Assembly (NCBI GenBank): GCA_900318665.1 | Contig: ONLQ01000001.1 | Location: 143,342-207,341 of the forward strand | Length of the DNA: 64,000 nt | Direction: 5' to 3' | DNA from: an uncultured Bacteroidales bacterium | Lineage (GTDB): Bacteria; Bacteroidota; Bacteroidia; Bacteroidales; P3 | Part shown: piece after piece, positions 54,068 to 61,132 of the stretch | Position numbering within the stretch: position 1 is the stretch's first letter | How the letters are laid out: every line of letters begins with the position of its first letter | Program-made: the position numbers and the translations under genes | The notes under the pieces: model-generated | What the model was told of the DNA's origin: nothing | The model's input: the letters and a program-made list of their open reading frames with translations, nothing else | Databases searched by the model: none

Positions 54068-54495
54068 GTCGCAAACGTTTTGTTGTACCATTCAACGAAA
54101 CTATCAAAATCCCGTGCTATGTAGTAGAGGCCGCCAGCCCGTTCCACTTCAGACTGATAACAGCGTTGCGCCTCGCTTTGTCGGTCTCTGCCTTTCTTCA
54201 CCTCGATTTTCACAGCCCTGCCCCCGACTATTGCGGAAATATCTGCCGTTCCTCGTGTCATGTGGGATTTGTCCCAGCGTATTCCCGTGGCTGTCTCGGT
54301 AGGTCTGCCCATTATGCTTATACGTTCAGCCTGCCCTCCCCTCAATCGTATATAATCCATTATGCATTGTGTAAGCCCATTTGCGGTCTTATCGGTGCGC
54401 TGCGGTATGGGGATATAAGCACGGGGAAAACTGGGGTGTTCTGTGGCTTGTTCATCTATCAACATTTGTTGTAGGGTCTTAATACTGTTGTTCAT
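54064..54495 (-). CDS. VRR-NUC domain nuclease
   Basis: 143 residues. The C-terminal half is a VRR-NUC domain: GTADISAIVGGRAVKIEVKKGRDRQSEAQRCYQSEVERAGGLYYIARDFDSF, with the PD-(D/E)xK-type D...ExK residues (Asp in ADISA, Glu-Val-Lys in IEVKKG). VRR-NUC proteins are common in phages and act as structure-specific nucleases. It overlaps both neighbours by ATGA, so it belongs to a tightly coupled four-gene operon. Confidence 0.85.
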   Translation of the reverse strand: MNNSIKTLQQMLIDEQATEHPSFPRAYIPIPQRTDKTANGLTQCIMDYIRLRGGQAERISIMGRPTETATGIRWDKSHMTRGTADISAIVGGRAVKIEVKKGRDRQSEAQRCYQSEVERAGGLYYIARDFDSFVEWYNKTFAT

Positions 54496-54761
54496 ATCAA
54501 ACCCTCCATATTAAGCCAATAACGTTTGTATCTTACACTCTGTGCGTTCTCCAGCCATTCATTATCTATTCCCCATCCAGCCCTGCGCAATACGGATATT
54601 GCTTTTCGTGGGTCTGCAACTTTGGCGGCAATAGAAATTTGCCGTGTGGTATGTTTTCCTCCCTTGTAGAGTAACGCCAGCACCCTGCGCTGTGCGTATG
54701 CCGCTTGTGTGGGTGTCTGCGGGTGCGCTGCGGCCTCATCCTTAAATCTCGGTAGTTTCAT
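54492..54761 (-). CDS. Small helix-turn-helix protein
   Basis: 89 residues. The segment AAYAQRRVLALLYKGGKHTTRQISIAAKVADPRKAISVLRRAGWGID reads as a winged helix: three helices and a wing, like the HTH domains in phage and integrative-element operons. It could regulate the operon or act with the VRR-NUC protein. It overlaps both neighbours by ATGA. No named family assigned. Confidence 0.72.
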   Translation of the reverse strand: MKLPRFKDEAAAHPQTPTQAAYAQRRVLALLYKGGKHTTRQISIAAKVADPRKAISVLRRAGWGIDNEWLENAQSVRYKRYWLNMEGLI

Positions 54762-55087
54762 TTTCTGCCTCCTTTCTTAATGGGATTATTCAAAGCGTAT
54801 GCCGCTGCCTCGCTCTGCAATTCGTCTTTGGTCTTGATTCTGTGTGAACACATCCATTCTTCAATCTCTTTTTTGCGAAAGAATGTGAGTTTGCCGCCTG
54901 CGCTCTTAAAGTGTGGTATCTGCCTATAACAAACAAGTTTGTAGATATATCCCTTTGTCAGTCCCGTATATTCGGATAACTCACTGACTGAAAGAACATC
55001 CTTTGCGGCCATTAGGGCAATTCGTTTTTGTTCCTGCCTCATTTCGTCAATACTTTGGGCAATCTGTTGAAATTCAATTTCTGACAT
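54758..55087 (-). CDS. Excisionase-type helix-turn-helix protein
   Basis: 109 residues. The core VLSVSELSEYTGLTKGYIYKLVCYRQIPHFKSAGGKLTFFRKKEIEEWM is the MerR/excisionase HTH_17 pattern used by Bacteroidetes element proteins. It should bind att-region DNA to direct excision or regulate the operon. An N-terminal coiled helix precedes it. The ATG at 55087 (MSEIEFQQIAQ) was chosen over the longer frame from 55147. It is the first gene of the ATGA-coupled operon. Confidence 0.85.
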   Translation of the reverse strand: MSEIEFQQIAQSIDEMRQEQKRIALMAAKDVLSVSELSEYTGLTKGYIYKLVCYRQIPHFKSAGGKLTFFRKKEIEEWMCSHRIKTKDELQSEAAAYALNNPIKKGGRK

Positions 55088-55219
55088 AATTTTTAATTTT
55101 GATATTAAAGCCCTCCGCTGCATACGGACAAAACAGCCTCGGTGCATTGTGCTTGTTTGGTTGGGTCTGTCCGTTCAACCGCCATTCAAACACAATGCAA
55201 AGGAACAACAATAGAAAAC

Positions 55220-55257
55220 AAAAAAAAGTCGGTATCATAGCCTGCTATCATACCGAC
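55220..55257 (-). terminator. Terminator of the 55324-55995 gene
   Basis: On the minus strand, stem GTCGGTAT (mismatch) ATAG with loop CAGG, ending GTATACC-type complement GACCGAC-side at 55228, followed by TTTTTTTT (A-run 55220-55227 on plus). The pairing arms are 55228-55240 and 55245-55257. Confidence 0.82.
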
Positions 55258-55323
55258 AAATAAAATATACTACTGAGTTTCAATAAACTATAAAAATATA
55301 TTTTTGTTCACTATCATATTTTT

Positions 55324-55995
55324 TTATGTCTTAATATCATACATCTGTATTATCTTTTCTATATCTGGGAAAGCGTTTTCCGGGTCTTTGGTAGAATTGT
55401 ATGCTGCTTGCAATCTATCAACCGAAAAACCTTTTTCAAAAACGCTCCAACAATTTTCAAAATTGTACCGCTTCCCCATCCGTTTTGCAAAATAAGCCAA
55501 TTCATTTTTTTTGCCGTTCCATTTCAATACAAGATTTTCAAATGTAACATATCCAGCCTTTATCATTTCCGCAAGTGTTAATCTTCCGCCTTTTGTAAGA
55601 AATACTGGCGGAAAAGATTGCTGCGGTGCTGTGTCGGTCGGTGCTACTGTTTCGGTGTCGGTCGGTGCTGACATCAAATGACGTTCAACAGCATCGTGAA
55701 ACTCATTCAGCATAACGCCATACAGCAAATAGAACGCTGCCACCTGCTCTGCGTTTTCACTGGTGTAGAGTTCCGCAATGTCGCAATAATCAAACTCGCC
55801 ACCATCGGTCTTGCAATATAAATCCCAATCCAATTTTTTGCCATTGCCAAAAAGAAAAAACCGGTTTTTGTCTTTGGGAATATTGTATGATTGTTCAACA
55901 TACTTAATCATCTTTGCCAGTCCGTTGGCAATGGTCTTATTATCTTTTGTGTCAAGCAAAAGTTTGATATCCTCTTTATAGTCTTTGATTTTCAT
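55324..55995 (-). CDS. Hypothetical protein of the integrative element
   Basis: 223 residues, no membrane segment. Two parts are joined by a Thr/Ala/Pro-rich linker with a short repeat (APTDTETVAPTDTAP, near residue 115). The N-terminal half has FFLFGNGKKLDWDLYCKTDGGEFDYCDIAELYTSENAEQVAAFYLLYG; the C-terminal half is basic and aromatic (LVLKWNGKKNELAYFAKRMGKRYNFENCWSVFEKGF), a style seen in RteC-like or phage-type regulators, but no family could be assigned. It has its own terminator. Confidence 0.65.
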   Translation of the reverse strand: MKIKDYKEDIKLLLDTKDNKTIANGLAKMIKYVEQSYNIPKDKNRFFLFGNGKKLDWDLYCKTDGGEFDYCDIAELYTSENAEQVAAFYLLYGVMLNEFHDAVERHLMSAPTDTETVAPTDTAPQQSFPPVFLTKGGRLTLAEMIKAGYVTFENLVLKWNGKKNELAYFAKRMGKRYNFENCWSVFEKGFSVDRLQAAYNSTKDPENAFPDIEKIIQMYDIKT

Positions 55996-55999
55996 GTAA

Positions 56000-56233
56000 T
56001 TAATATGTGCTACATTCGTATGTTTCTATTGTTTGCGACATCAAAAACTCAATGCCTTTTCGTGCCTCAAACATTGCATTTTGCCATTCGTTGCTATTGC
56101 TACCACCCCCGTATGGATAATTGATATTGGCGTTTAATTCGTCCGTATTCGCCGCTTTTTCAACATCCTCCCATAATTGGTTGAAACGCTTTAGGAGTTC
56201 GATTGCTTTGATTGATTGTGCGTGTAAATTCAT
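56000..56233 (-). CDS. Small hypothetical protein of the integrative element
   Basis: 77 residues, mostly one helical stretch (SIKAIELLKRFNQLWEDVEKAANTDELN) followed by a Gly/Ser/Asn linker and a second helix. It lies four bases before the 55324-55995 gene, in the same direction, so they probably share a transcript. No homologue recognised. Confidence 0.6.
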   Translation of the reverse strand: MNLHAQSIKAIELLKRFNQLWEDVEKAANTDELNANINYPYGGGSNSNEWQNAMFEARKGIEFLMSQTIETYECSTY

Positions 56234-56298
56234 AATGTTTTGGTTTTTAAGATTGTATATCTATTTTATTACGGTTTTATTACGTGTGTTAATTGCAT

Positions 56299-57444
56299 TC
56301 ATAATATGTCATTGAGCAAATCAACGGCTTTTTGTTTCTTTTCGTCAATGATTTTTGCATAAATCTGTGTGGTTCTTACGTTGGTATGTCCTAAAAGTTT
56401 GCTCGTTGTGTAAAGGTCTGCACCTTGTGTTAGTTCCAGCGTTGCAAATGTGTGGCGGGCGGTGTGTAGTGTGATACGTTTATTAATCCCTGCCCTCTGT
56501 GCCATTGTTTTTAATGCTCGGTTCATTGCTTGTTCGGTTGGGATTTGGGCAAATACAAGCCCGTCAGCGGTCGCATTTTCCTTTTGTGGTAAATAACGCC
56601 TTGCGGCCTCGGATAACGGCAAATAAGCCGCATCTTTGGTCTTTTGCTGCACAATACGCATTCGCCACGTATCTCCGTCTTGTTCTATGTCCTGCCACCG
56701 TAGTTTTTTCACATCGGATATACGCAGACCGCAGCAACACATGAACATATAGACCTGCTTTGTCGTTTCGCTGTCTGTCGGTACGTCTATAAGTCGCCGC
56801 AGTTCCTCGATGTTCAAATATTCACGTGTGGCTTGTGGTACTTTGATTTTGTCGGAGTTTGATATAAGATTGCACGGATTGTTGTTTATTAGTTCATTTC
56901 GTACTGCCTCATTAAGGCAAAAACGAATGCACGAATAATATTTGTCTGCCGTCTTTGGTGCAAGCCGTTTTCCTTGCTTTGTGGTGTATTGGTTTCGTAG
57001 ATAGTCAATAAAGCCAACAATATATTTTTTGTCAATATCCCCCAGCCGTGTGTCGCTCCCTGCATACTCTTTGAGAATAACAACCGTGTGCCTTATCATT
57101 CTCGCCCATGTGTGGCGGTTCATTCCCTCGGTCGCTTTTTGGTCTGCACGTGTGGCGCATTGCTCCAGCCAGTCGAAAAGCAGCAAACTGGAATAGGTGT
57201 TGTTAATGCCCAATTGTCCGTTGCGTATTTCCGTGATACGCTGCCACTGCACCGCCTCAGCCTTTGCCCGTGCCTCTCTGTAGTTCCGCTTGTCGGACTT
57301 ATGCACCCACGGAATATTTAACAACGTTTCTCTGTATCTTTTCCCGTTTATGGTATAATGCAAACAAAATCTTATACCCTTTGCATTGTCTCTCTCTATT
57401 AGGTGAACAATTGAATCTTGGTTGTTATTTTCTTTGCGTGCCAT
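56299..57444 (-). CDS. int: Tyrosine recombinase (integrase) of the element
   Basis: 381 residues. An N-terminal arm-binding and SAM-like region (about 1-170) is followed by the catalytic domain with all active-site residues: Arg in CCGLRISDVKKL, Lys in QQKTKDAAY, His-x-x-Arg in LHTARHTFATLEL, His in LLGHTNVRTTQ and the nucleophile Tyr in QIYAKI. The length and pattern fit Bacteroidetes tRNA-targeting integrases. It lies beside the tRNA-Ala gene and attR; its promoter (TATCTTTG, 57474-57481 minus) is near the arm-type sites at 57500-57520, so binding there could also regulate it (inference). Confidence 0.94.
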   Translation of the reverse strand: MARKENNNQDSIVHLIERDNAKGIRFCLHYTINGKRYRETLLNIPWVHKSDKRNYREARAKAEAVQWQRITEIRNGQLGINNTYSSLLLFDWLEQCATRADQKATEGMNRHTWARMIRHTVVILKEYAGSDTRLGDIDKKYIVGFIDYLRNQYTTKQGKRLAPKTADKYYSCIRFCLNEAVRNELINNNPCNLISNSDKIKVPQATREYLNIEELRRLIDVPTDSETTKQVYMFMCCCGLRISDVKKLRWQDIEQDGDTWRMRIVQQKTKDAAYLPLSEAARRYLPQKENATADGLVFAQIPTEQAMNRALKTMAQRAGINKRITLHTARHTFATLELTQGADLYTTSKLLGHTNVRTTQIYAKIIDEKKQKAVDLLNDIL

Positions 57445-57473
57445 TTGTTTTATTTTTGTTTTACTTTCGACTG

Positions 57474-57481
57474 CAAAGATA
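57474..57481 (-). promoter_or_regulatory. -7 promoter element of the integrase gene
   Basis: The minus strand reads TATCTTTG, 30 bases before the start at 57444. The arm-type sites start 19 bases further upstream. Confidence 0.6.
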
Positions 57482-57499
57482 TATCTTTTTTCGAAAAAC

Positions 57500-57540
57500 T
57501 TGTGTCAAACTTGTGTCAAAAATAGTCAATTCGTGTCAAA
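57500..57540 (+). repeat. Right arm-type recombinase sites (three copies)
   Basis: TTGTGTCAAA at 57500-57509 and 57511-57520 (11 bases apart) and TCGTGTCAAA at 57531-57540. They match the left pair at 52109-52129. Confidence 0.7.
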
Positions 57541-57616
57541 AATAAGGTAAAACAAAGGTATCTTTAATGTTTTGAATAATAATGTAATGTTGTTGTAATT
57601 CAGATGTTTAGGCAAT

Positions 57617-57640
57617 AAAAAAGCCTCCGTTTGGAGGCTT
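57617..57640 (-). terminator. Terminator of tRNA-Ala(CGC), carried on the element side
   Basis: On the minus strand AAGCCTCC-AAAC-GGAGGCTTTTTT. It duplicates the hairpin at 52002-52030 outside attL, so the element restores both the tRNA end and its terminator. Confidence 0.8.
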
Positions 57641-57644
57641 AAGG

Positions 57645-57658
57645 TGTGGAGTATACCG
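57645..57658. repeat. attR, right direct repeat of the element
   Basis: TGTGGAGTATACCG, overlapping the 3' end (acceptor and T arm) of tRNA-Ala(CGC). Identical to 52033-52046. Confidence 0.82.
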
Positions 57659-57719
57659 GAGTCGAACCGGTGACCTTTTGATTGCGAACCAAGCGCTCTA
57701 CCAACTGAGCTAATACCCC
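57647..57719 (-). tRNA. tRNA-Ala (anticodon CGC)
   Basis: Acceptor GGGGTAT / ATACTCC with the alanine identity pair G3-U70; D arm GCTC/GAGC; anticodon loop TTCGCAA (anticodon CGC); T arm ACCGG-TTCGACT-CCGGT; discriminator A. CCA is not encoded. The element is integrated at its 3' end. One anticodon-stem pair is mismatched (C27-A43). Confidence 0.9.
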
Positions 57720-57766
57720 TTGTTTTGTTCGGCAACGACTATTGCGCTTTCCGTATTACTGTTTTC

Positions 57767-57788
57767 AAAAAAAGAGGCTTGCGCCTCT
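57767..57788 (-). terminator. Terminator of tRNA-Ala(GGC)
   Basis: On the minus strand AGAGGC-GCAA-GCCTCT followed by TTTTTTT (A-run 57767-57773 on plus). Confidence 0.8.
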
Positions 57789-57794
57789 CTTTCG

Positions 57795-57868
57795 TGGAGT
57801 ATATCGGAATCGAACCGATTACCTTTTGACTGCCAGTCAAACGCTCTAGCCAAGTGAGCTAATACCCC
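57795..57868 (-). tRNA. tRNA-Ala (anticodon GGC)
   Basis: Acceptor GGGGTAT / ATACTCC with G3-U70, anticodon stem TTTGA/TCAAA with loop CTGGCAG (anticodon GGC), T arm ATCGG-TTCGATT-CCGAT, discriminator A. It shares acceptor and much of its body with the adjacent tRNA-Ala(CGC). Confidence 0.92.
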
Positions 57869-58027
57869 ATCGTTTTCGGTTTGCAAAGATACAATCTTTT
57901 TTTATACCGACAAAATATTTTTTACTATATGAGATGTAACTTGTTGATTTAGACTGTGAATATTGCTGACGTTTTTATTGTTGAGAACGCTATAAATACA
58001 TCTATATGATGTTGGATGTGGCTGTTT

Positions 58028-59527
58028 TTACCTGCTGTGATAGCCTGCGTAGTCGGTTAGGAAGCCGTATTTGAAGCCAAGGTCGTCGTTTTCGGTGATG
58101 ATACAGAAGCGGTTGATGGCCTCGCTGGTGGAGAGGTTGTGCTCTTTCATATATTGCAGTTGAGCGTGGTTGTCGTCGTTGGCAAATAGGCGCTCCTGCG
58201 TTTCGCCGTAGCGTATGGTGGCATTGGACGGACGGAAGGTCCGCAGTCCGTTCTCGTCGCGGCCTTGCAGCAGGTAGAAAGTCTCTCCTGCGTCGTTGGC
58301 GCTGTTGAGGGTAAGATGGAGGTTGTCGCGCTGGTGCATTGCAATTTCGGCAATGAGGCCGCCGCCGTTGCACACCGTGCGGTCGGCGCGGTTGAAGCAT
58401 ACCACCATGCGCAGCGATGCAAACTCGGTGCAGAAATTGAAATCGCCTGTGGCATCCATAAAGCCCGCCAAAGGTCCTTTATTGCCATAGAGCGGGGCTA
58501 TGGCGTTGGCAATGCTGATGCTTTTGCCCACGCCGCCGGTCTGCGCTCCAAGCGCAAGGCTGCCCGTGGTCCATCCGTCGGGCGTGGTGAGGCGCGCATA
58601 GCCTGTGGCGTAGTCAAATCCGCCGCAGTAGAGTCCTTCACCGTTGATTTTGGGCGCCATGCCTACAACGCCGCGGCAGTATTTGTGCATGCCGAAATGG
58701 TCGATGGCGGCGCAGATGTTCTCGGTGAGCGATGCGGAGCAGACCCAGACGTCGATGCCTGCCTCGTTGAGCACGCGCCAGAGTTCCTTGATATTTTCCG
58801 TGACCTGTATGCCGTTAATCCATTTGAAACTGACGGGGCCTATGCGTGACGACACTGTCGAGGGACCTTGGAAATATTCGATGCTGGTGGCAACAGGGCT
58901 GAACTTCTGATGCGATTTCATTGCCATATTGTAGAGTTCGCCTGGCTGCATGCCTGCAAACCACAGCAGGAGCCAGTCGTTGGCTTTGTCCTCCGGCACA
59001 TAGTCATAGACCTTGCTGTAGAAGCAGCCCATCTTGCTGGCAAATTCAAGCCACATGGGGTCTTGCTGTATGGCGGCCTGCTGTTCGGCGGTGAGCCCTT
59101 GGGCAGAGAAAGGTCCATAGGTAGAATATAGTGCCGCATAGGCGGTGCGGATATCGTAAAGCCAGTCGTGGCAGGCTGCTGGGGCATCGTCAAGTCCCAT
59201 ACCTATGATTTCGTCGAACTGCTGCGGTGTCATGGCAAACGACATGGTTTGCAACTGATAGACGATGGCCTGTTCGCAGACGTCGAAGATGGAGCAGGTG
59301 TTGTCGAAGTCGAACACAACGTAGGCCTGCGACGTGTTGTGGTAGCGCTCTATGAAGTCGTTGATGCCCTGCTTCACATCGGGAGCCCAGTCGGCATGCG
59401 CCACATGAGGCACTTTTTCGCTCGTCGTATTGTCGTTTTTCTTGCAGGCTTGGCAACTGATGATGATTGTCACGATAGTAATAAGCGATAGAAGGTTTAC
59501 CAGACGGTTGATATACAATTGTTTCAT
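58028..59527 (-). CDS. HAD-superfamily phosphatase-like lipoprotein
   Basis: 499 residues. A lipoprotein signal with lipobox IIISC (Cys25) and HAD motif I VVFDFDNTCS (Asp73 nucleophile, Asp75) place it as an exported phosphoserine-phosphatase-like HAD enzyme. Later segments VWVCSASLTENICAAI (motif II) and an acidic C-terminal region (GNKGPLAGFMDATGDFNF) fit the family; substrate unknown. The frame continues upstream to 59914, but those residues are antisense to purD; MKQLYINRLVNLL at 59527 is the signal start. Confidence 0.86.
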   Translation of the reverse strand: MKQLYINRLVNLLSLITIVTIIISCQACKKNDNTTSEKVPHVAHADWAPDVKQGINDFIERYHNTSQAYVVFDFDNTCSIFDVCEQAIVYQLQTMSFAMTPQQFDEIIGMGLDDAPAACHDWLYDIRTAYAALYSTYGPFSAQGLTAEQQAAIQQDPMWLEFASKMGCFYSKVYDYVPEDKANDWLLLWFAGMQPGELYNMAMKSHQKFSPVATSIEYFQGPSTVSSRIGPVSFKWINGIQVTENIKELWRVLNEAGIDVWVCSASLTENICAAIDHFGMHKYCRGVVGMAPKINGEGLYCGGFDYATGYARLTTPDGWTTGSLALGAQTGGVGKSISIANAIAPLYGNKGPLAGFMDATGDFNFCTEFASLRMVVCFNRADRTVCNGGGLIAEIAMHQRDNLHLTLNSANDAGETFYLLQGRDENGLRTFRPSNATIRYGETQERLFANDDNHAQLQYMKEHNLSTSEAINRFCIITENDDLGFKYGFLTDYAGYHSR

Positions 59528-59562
59528 TTGCTGATATTTTTTTTGCGGTGAATGGCGATGGC

Positions 59563-59594
59563 AAAAAAAGTGTCGCAACGTTTTATTGCGACAC
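59563..59594 (-). terminator. Terminator of purD
   Basis: On the minus strand, 9-bp stem GTGTCGCAA / TTGCGACAC with a 7-base loop, followed by TTTTTTT (A-run 59563-59569 on plus), 22 bases after the purD stop. Confidence 0.88.
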
Positions 59595-59616
59595 GGAATA
59601 GGTTTATAGGGCGCTG

Positions 59617-60924
59617 CTACATGAGCAGACGCAAAAGGTCTTGGCCTATGTCGTTGCGTTGGAACTTGTTGCGCCACTGTATCTTGCCTGCCGACTGATA
59701 ACTTGTCAGCAGTGCCTCGGGCAGCGTTGGCGCCAGCGAGGTGACGCACAGCACGCGTCCGCCATTGGAAAACACCTGTCCGTTGGCCGCGCGCGAGGTA
59801 CCGGCGTGGAACACGAGGCTGTCTCTGACGTTCTCTATGCCGGTGATAAGGTTGCCCTTCTCGTAACTGTCGGGATAGCCACCAGCCACCATCATCACGC
59901 AGGCGGCGGTCCATGGGTCGATGTTGAGTTCTACCTCGTCGAGTGTTCCCTTGCAGGCTGCGGTGAAGAGTTCCACCACGTCGCTCAGTATTCGAGGAAA
60001 GACGCTTTCGGTCTCCGGGTCGCCCATACGGACGTTGTATTCAATTACATAGGGGTCGTATTCGCCAGTGTCGGCATCGGGGGTTGCCATAAGGCCGAAG
60101 AAGATGAAGCCGCGATAGTCGATGCCGCGCATCTGCAGTCCGCGAATGGTGGGCTCAACAATACGCTCCGTCACCTTGTCCATAAAGCGCTTGTCGGCAA
60201 ACACCACGGGACTCACCGAGCCCATGCCGCCAGTGTTGGGGCCTTTGTCGCCATCGTATATGCGCTTGTAGTCCTTGGCTTCGGGCAGCATCTTGAAACT
60301 TGTGCCGTCGGTTATGGCAAATGCCGACATCTCGATGCCGGTGAGGTATTCCTCAATCACAACCTTGCCCGAGGCTTTGCCGAATTTGGCATCTACCAGC
60401 ATGTTGCGCAGTTCGCGTTTTGCCTCTTCGAGGGTGGGGAGAATCAGCACGCCCTTGCCAGCGGCCAGGCCGTCGGCTTTCAGCACATAGGGTGCCGCGA
60501 GGGTCTCAAGAAAAGCGTAGCCCTCGTTGATGTTGTCGGCCGTAAAGGTTTGATAGCGAGCCGTGGGGATGCCGTTTTCGCGCATAAACTGCTTGGCAAA
60601 ATCCTTGCTGCCCTCCAGTTGTGCGCCTTTGCTGTCGGGACCGAGAATGAGGATGTGGCGCAGGCGTGCGTCGCGATGGAAGAAATCGACAATGCCGCCC
60701 ACCAGCGGAGCCTCGGGGCCCACCACGATGAGTTCGATGCCGTTGTCGATAGCAAAGTCGCCAACAGCGGCGAAGTTGTTGATGTCCAATGCAATATTCT
60801 GGCCGCAAGCGGCGGTGCCTGCATTGCCAGGGGCTATGAAGAGTTTTTCGCACAGAGGGCTTTGCGCCATCTTGTAGGCTATGGCGTGCTCGCGCCCGCC
60901 CGAACCAAGAAGAAGTATTCTCAT
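59617..60924 (-). CDS. purD: Phosphoribosylamine-glycine ligase
   Basis: 435 residues, the usual length. The N-terminus ILLLGSGGREHAIAYKM is diagnostic for PurD; the ATP-grasp domain shows LKADGLAAGKGVLI, the family DGTSFKMLPEAKDYKRIYDGDKGPNTGGMGSVSP and EYNVRMGDPETE. It ligates glycine to phosphoribosylamine in purine synthesis. The frame extends upstream to 61011, but MRILLLG at 60924 is the conserved start. Confidence 0.97.
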   Translation of the reverse strand: MRILLLGSGGREHAIAYKMAQSPLCEKLFIAPGNAGTAACGQNIALDINNFAAVGDFAIDNGIELIVVGPEAPLVGGIVDFFHRDARLRHILILGPDSKGAQLEGSKDFAKQFMRENGIPTARYQTFTADNINEGYAFLETLAAPYVLKADGLAAGKGVLILPTLEEAKRELRNMLVDAKFGKASGKVVIEEYLTGIEMSAFAITDGTSFKMLPEAKDYKRIYDGDKGPNTGGMGSVSPVVFADKRFMDKVTERIVEPTIRGLQMRGIDYRGFIFFGLMATPDADTGEYDPYVIEYNVRMGDPETESVFPRILSDVVELFTAACKGTLDEVELNIDPWTAACVMMVAGGYPDSYEKGNLITGIENVRDSLVFHAGTSRAANGQVFSNGGRVLCVTSLAPTLPEALLTSYQSAGKIQWRNKFQRNDIGQDLLRLLM

Positions 60925-60949
60925 TGTGAAAGCGTTTGTTTTGAAAGTG

Positions 60950-60957
60950 CAAAAATA
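60950..60957 (-). promoter_or_regulatory. -7 promoter element of purD
   Basis: The minus strand reads TATTTTTG, 26 bases before the purD start. No clear -33 TTTG. Confidence 0.55.
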
Positions 60958-61132
60958 CGCAAAAATATTGAAACGGGGTCCGTGTCGTTTGCAGATGAGA
61001 TTATTCCACAATGTGCTGTTTGTATATTGCTGGCCATGGCTTTGAACGGCATTGATTTTTTCTCTATTTTTGCCTTCTGCATCACATAGTGTGCAGTAGC
61101 ATTATCGACAAAAAGTAAAAACCAATACAACT

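Larger units (their letters stand above)
52033..57658. mobile_element. 5.6-kb integrative element in tRNA-Ala(CGC)
   Basis: Bounded by a 14-bp direct repeat TGTGGAGTATACCG (52033-52046 and 57645-57658); the right copy is the 3' end of an intact tRNA-Ala gene. A tyrosine recombinase lies next to the tRNA end, and an excisionase-like HTH protein, VRR-NUC protein and several unknown genes fill the rest, nearly all on the minus strand with ATGA overlaps. It is visibly more AT-rich than its surroundings. No relaxase, capsid, portal or transposase gene was seen, so it is a cryptic integrative element or a possible phage satellite. Confidence 0.85.

Noticed and set aside
52033-57658. Conjugative transposon or IS element
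   Set aside because: No tra/mob or transposase gene and no terminal inverted repeats; the ends are tRNA-derived direct repeats.
57526-57735. 69-residue minus-strand frame (MPNKTRGISSVGRALGSQSKG...)
   Set aside because: It is the translation of the tRNA-Ala(CGC) gene, a common false gene.
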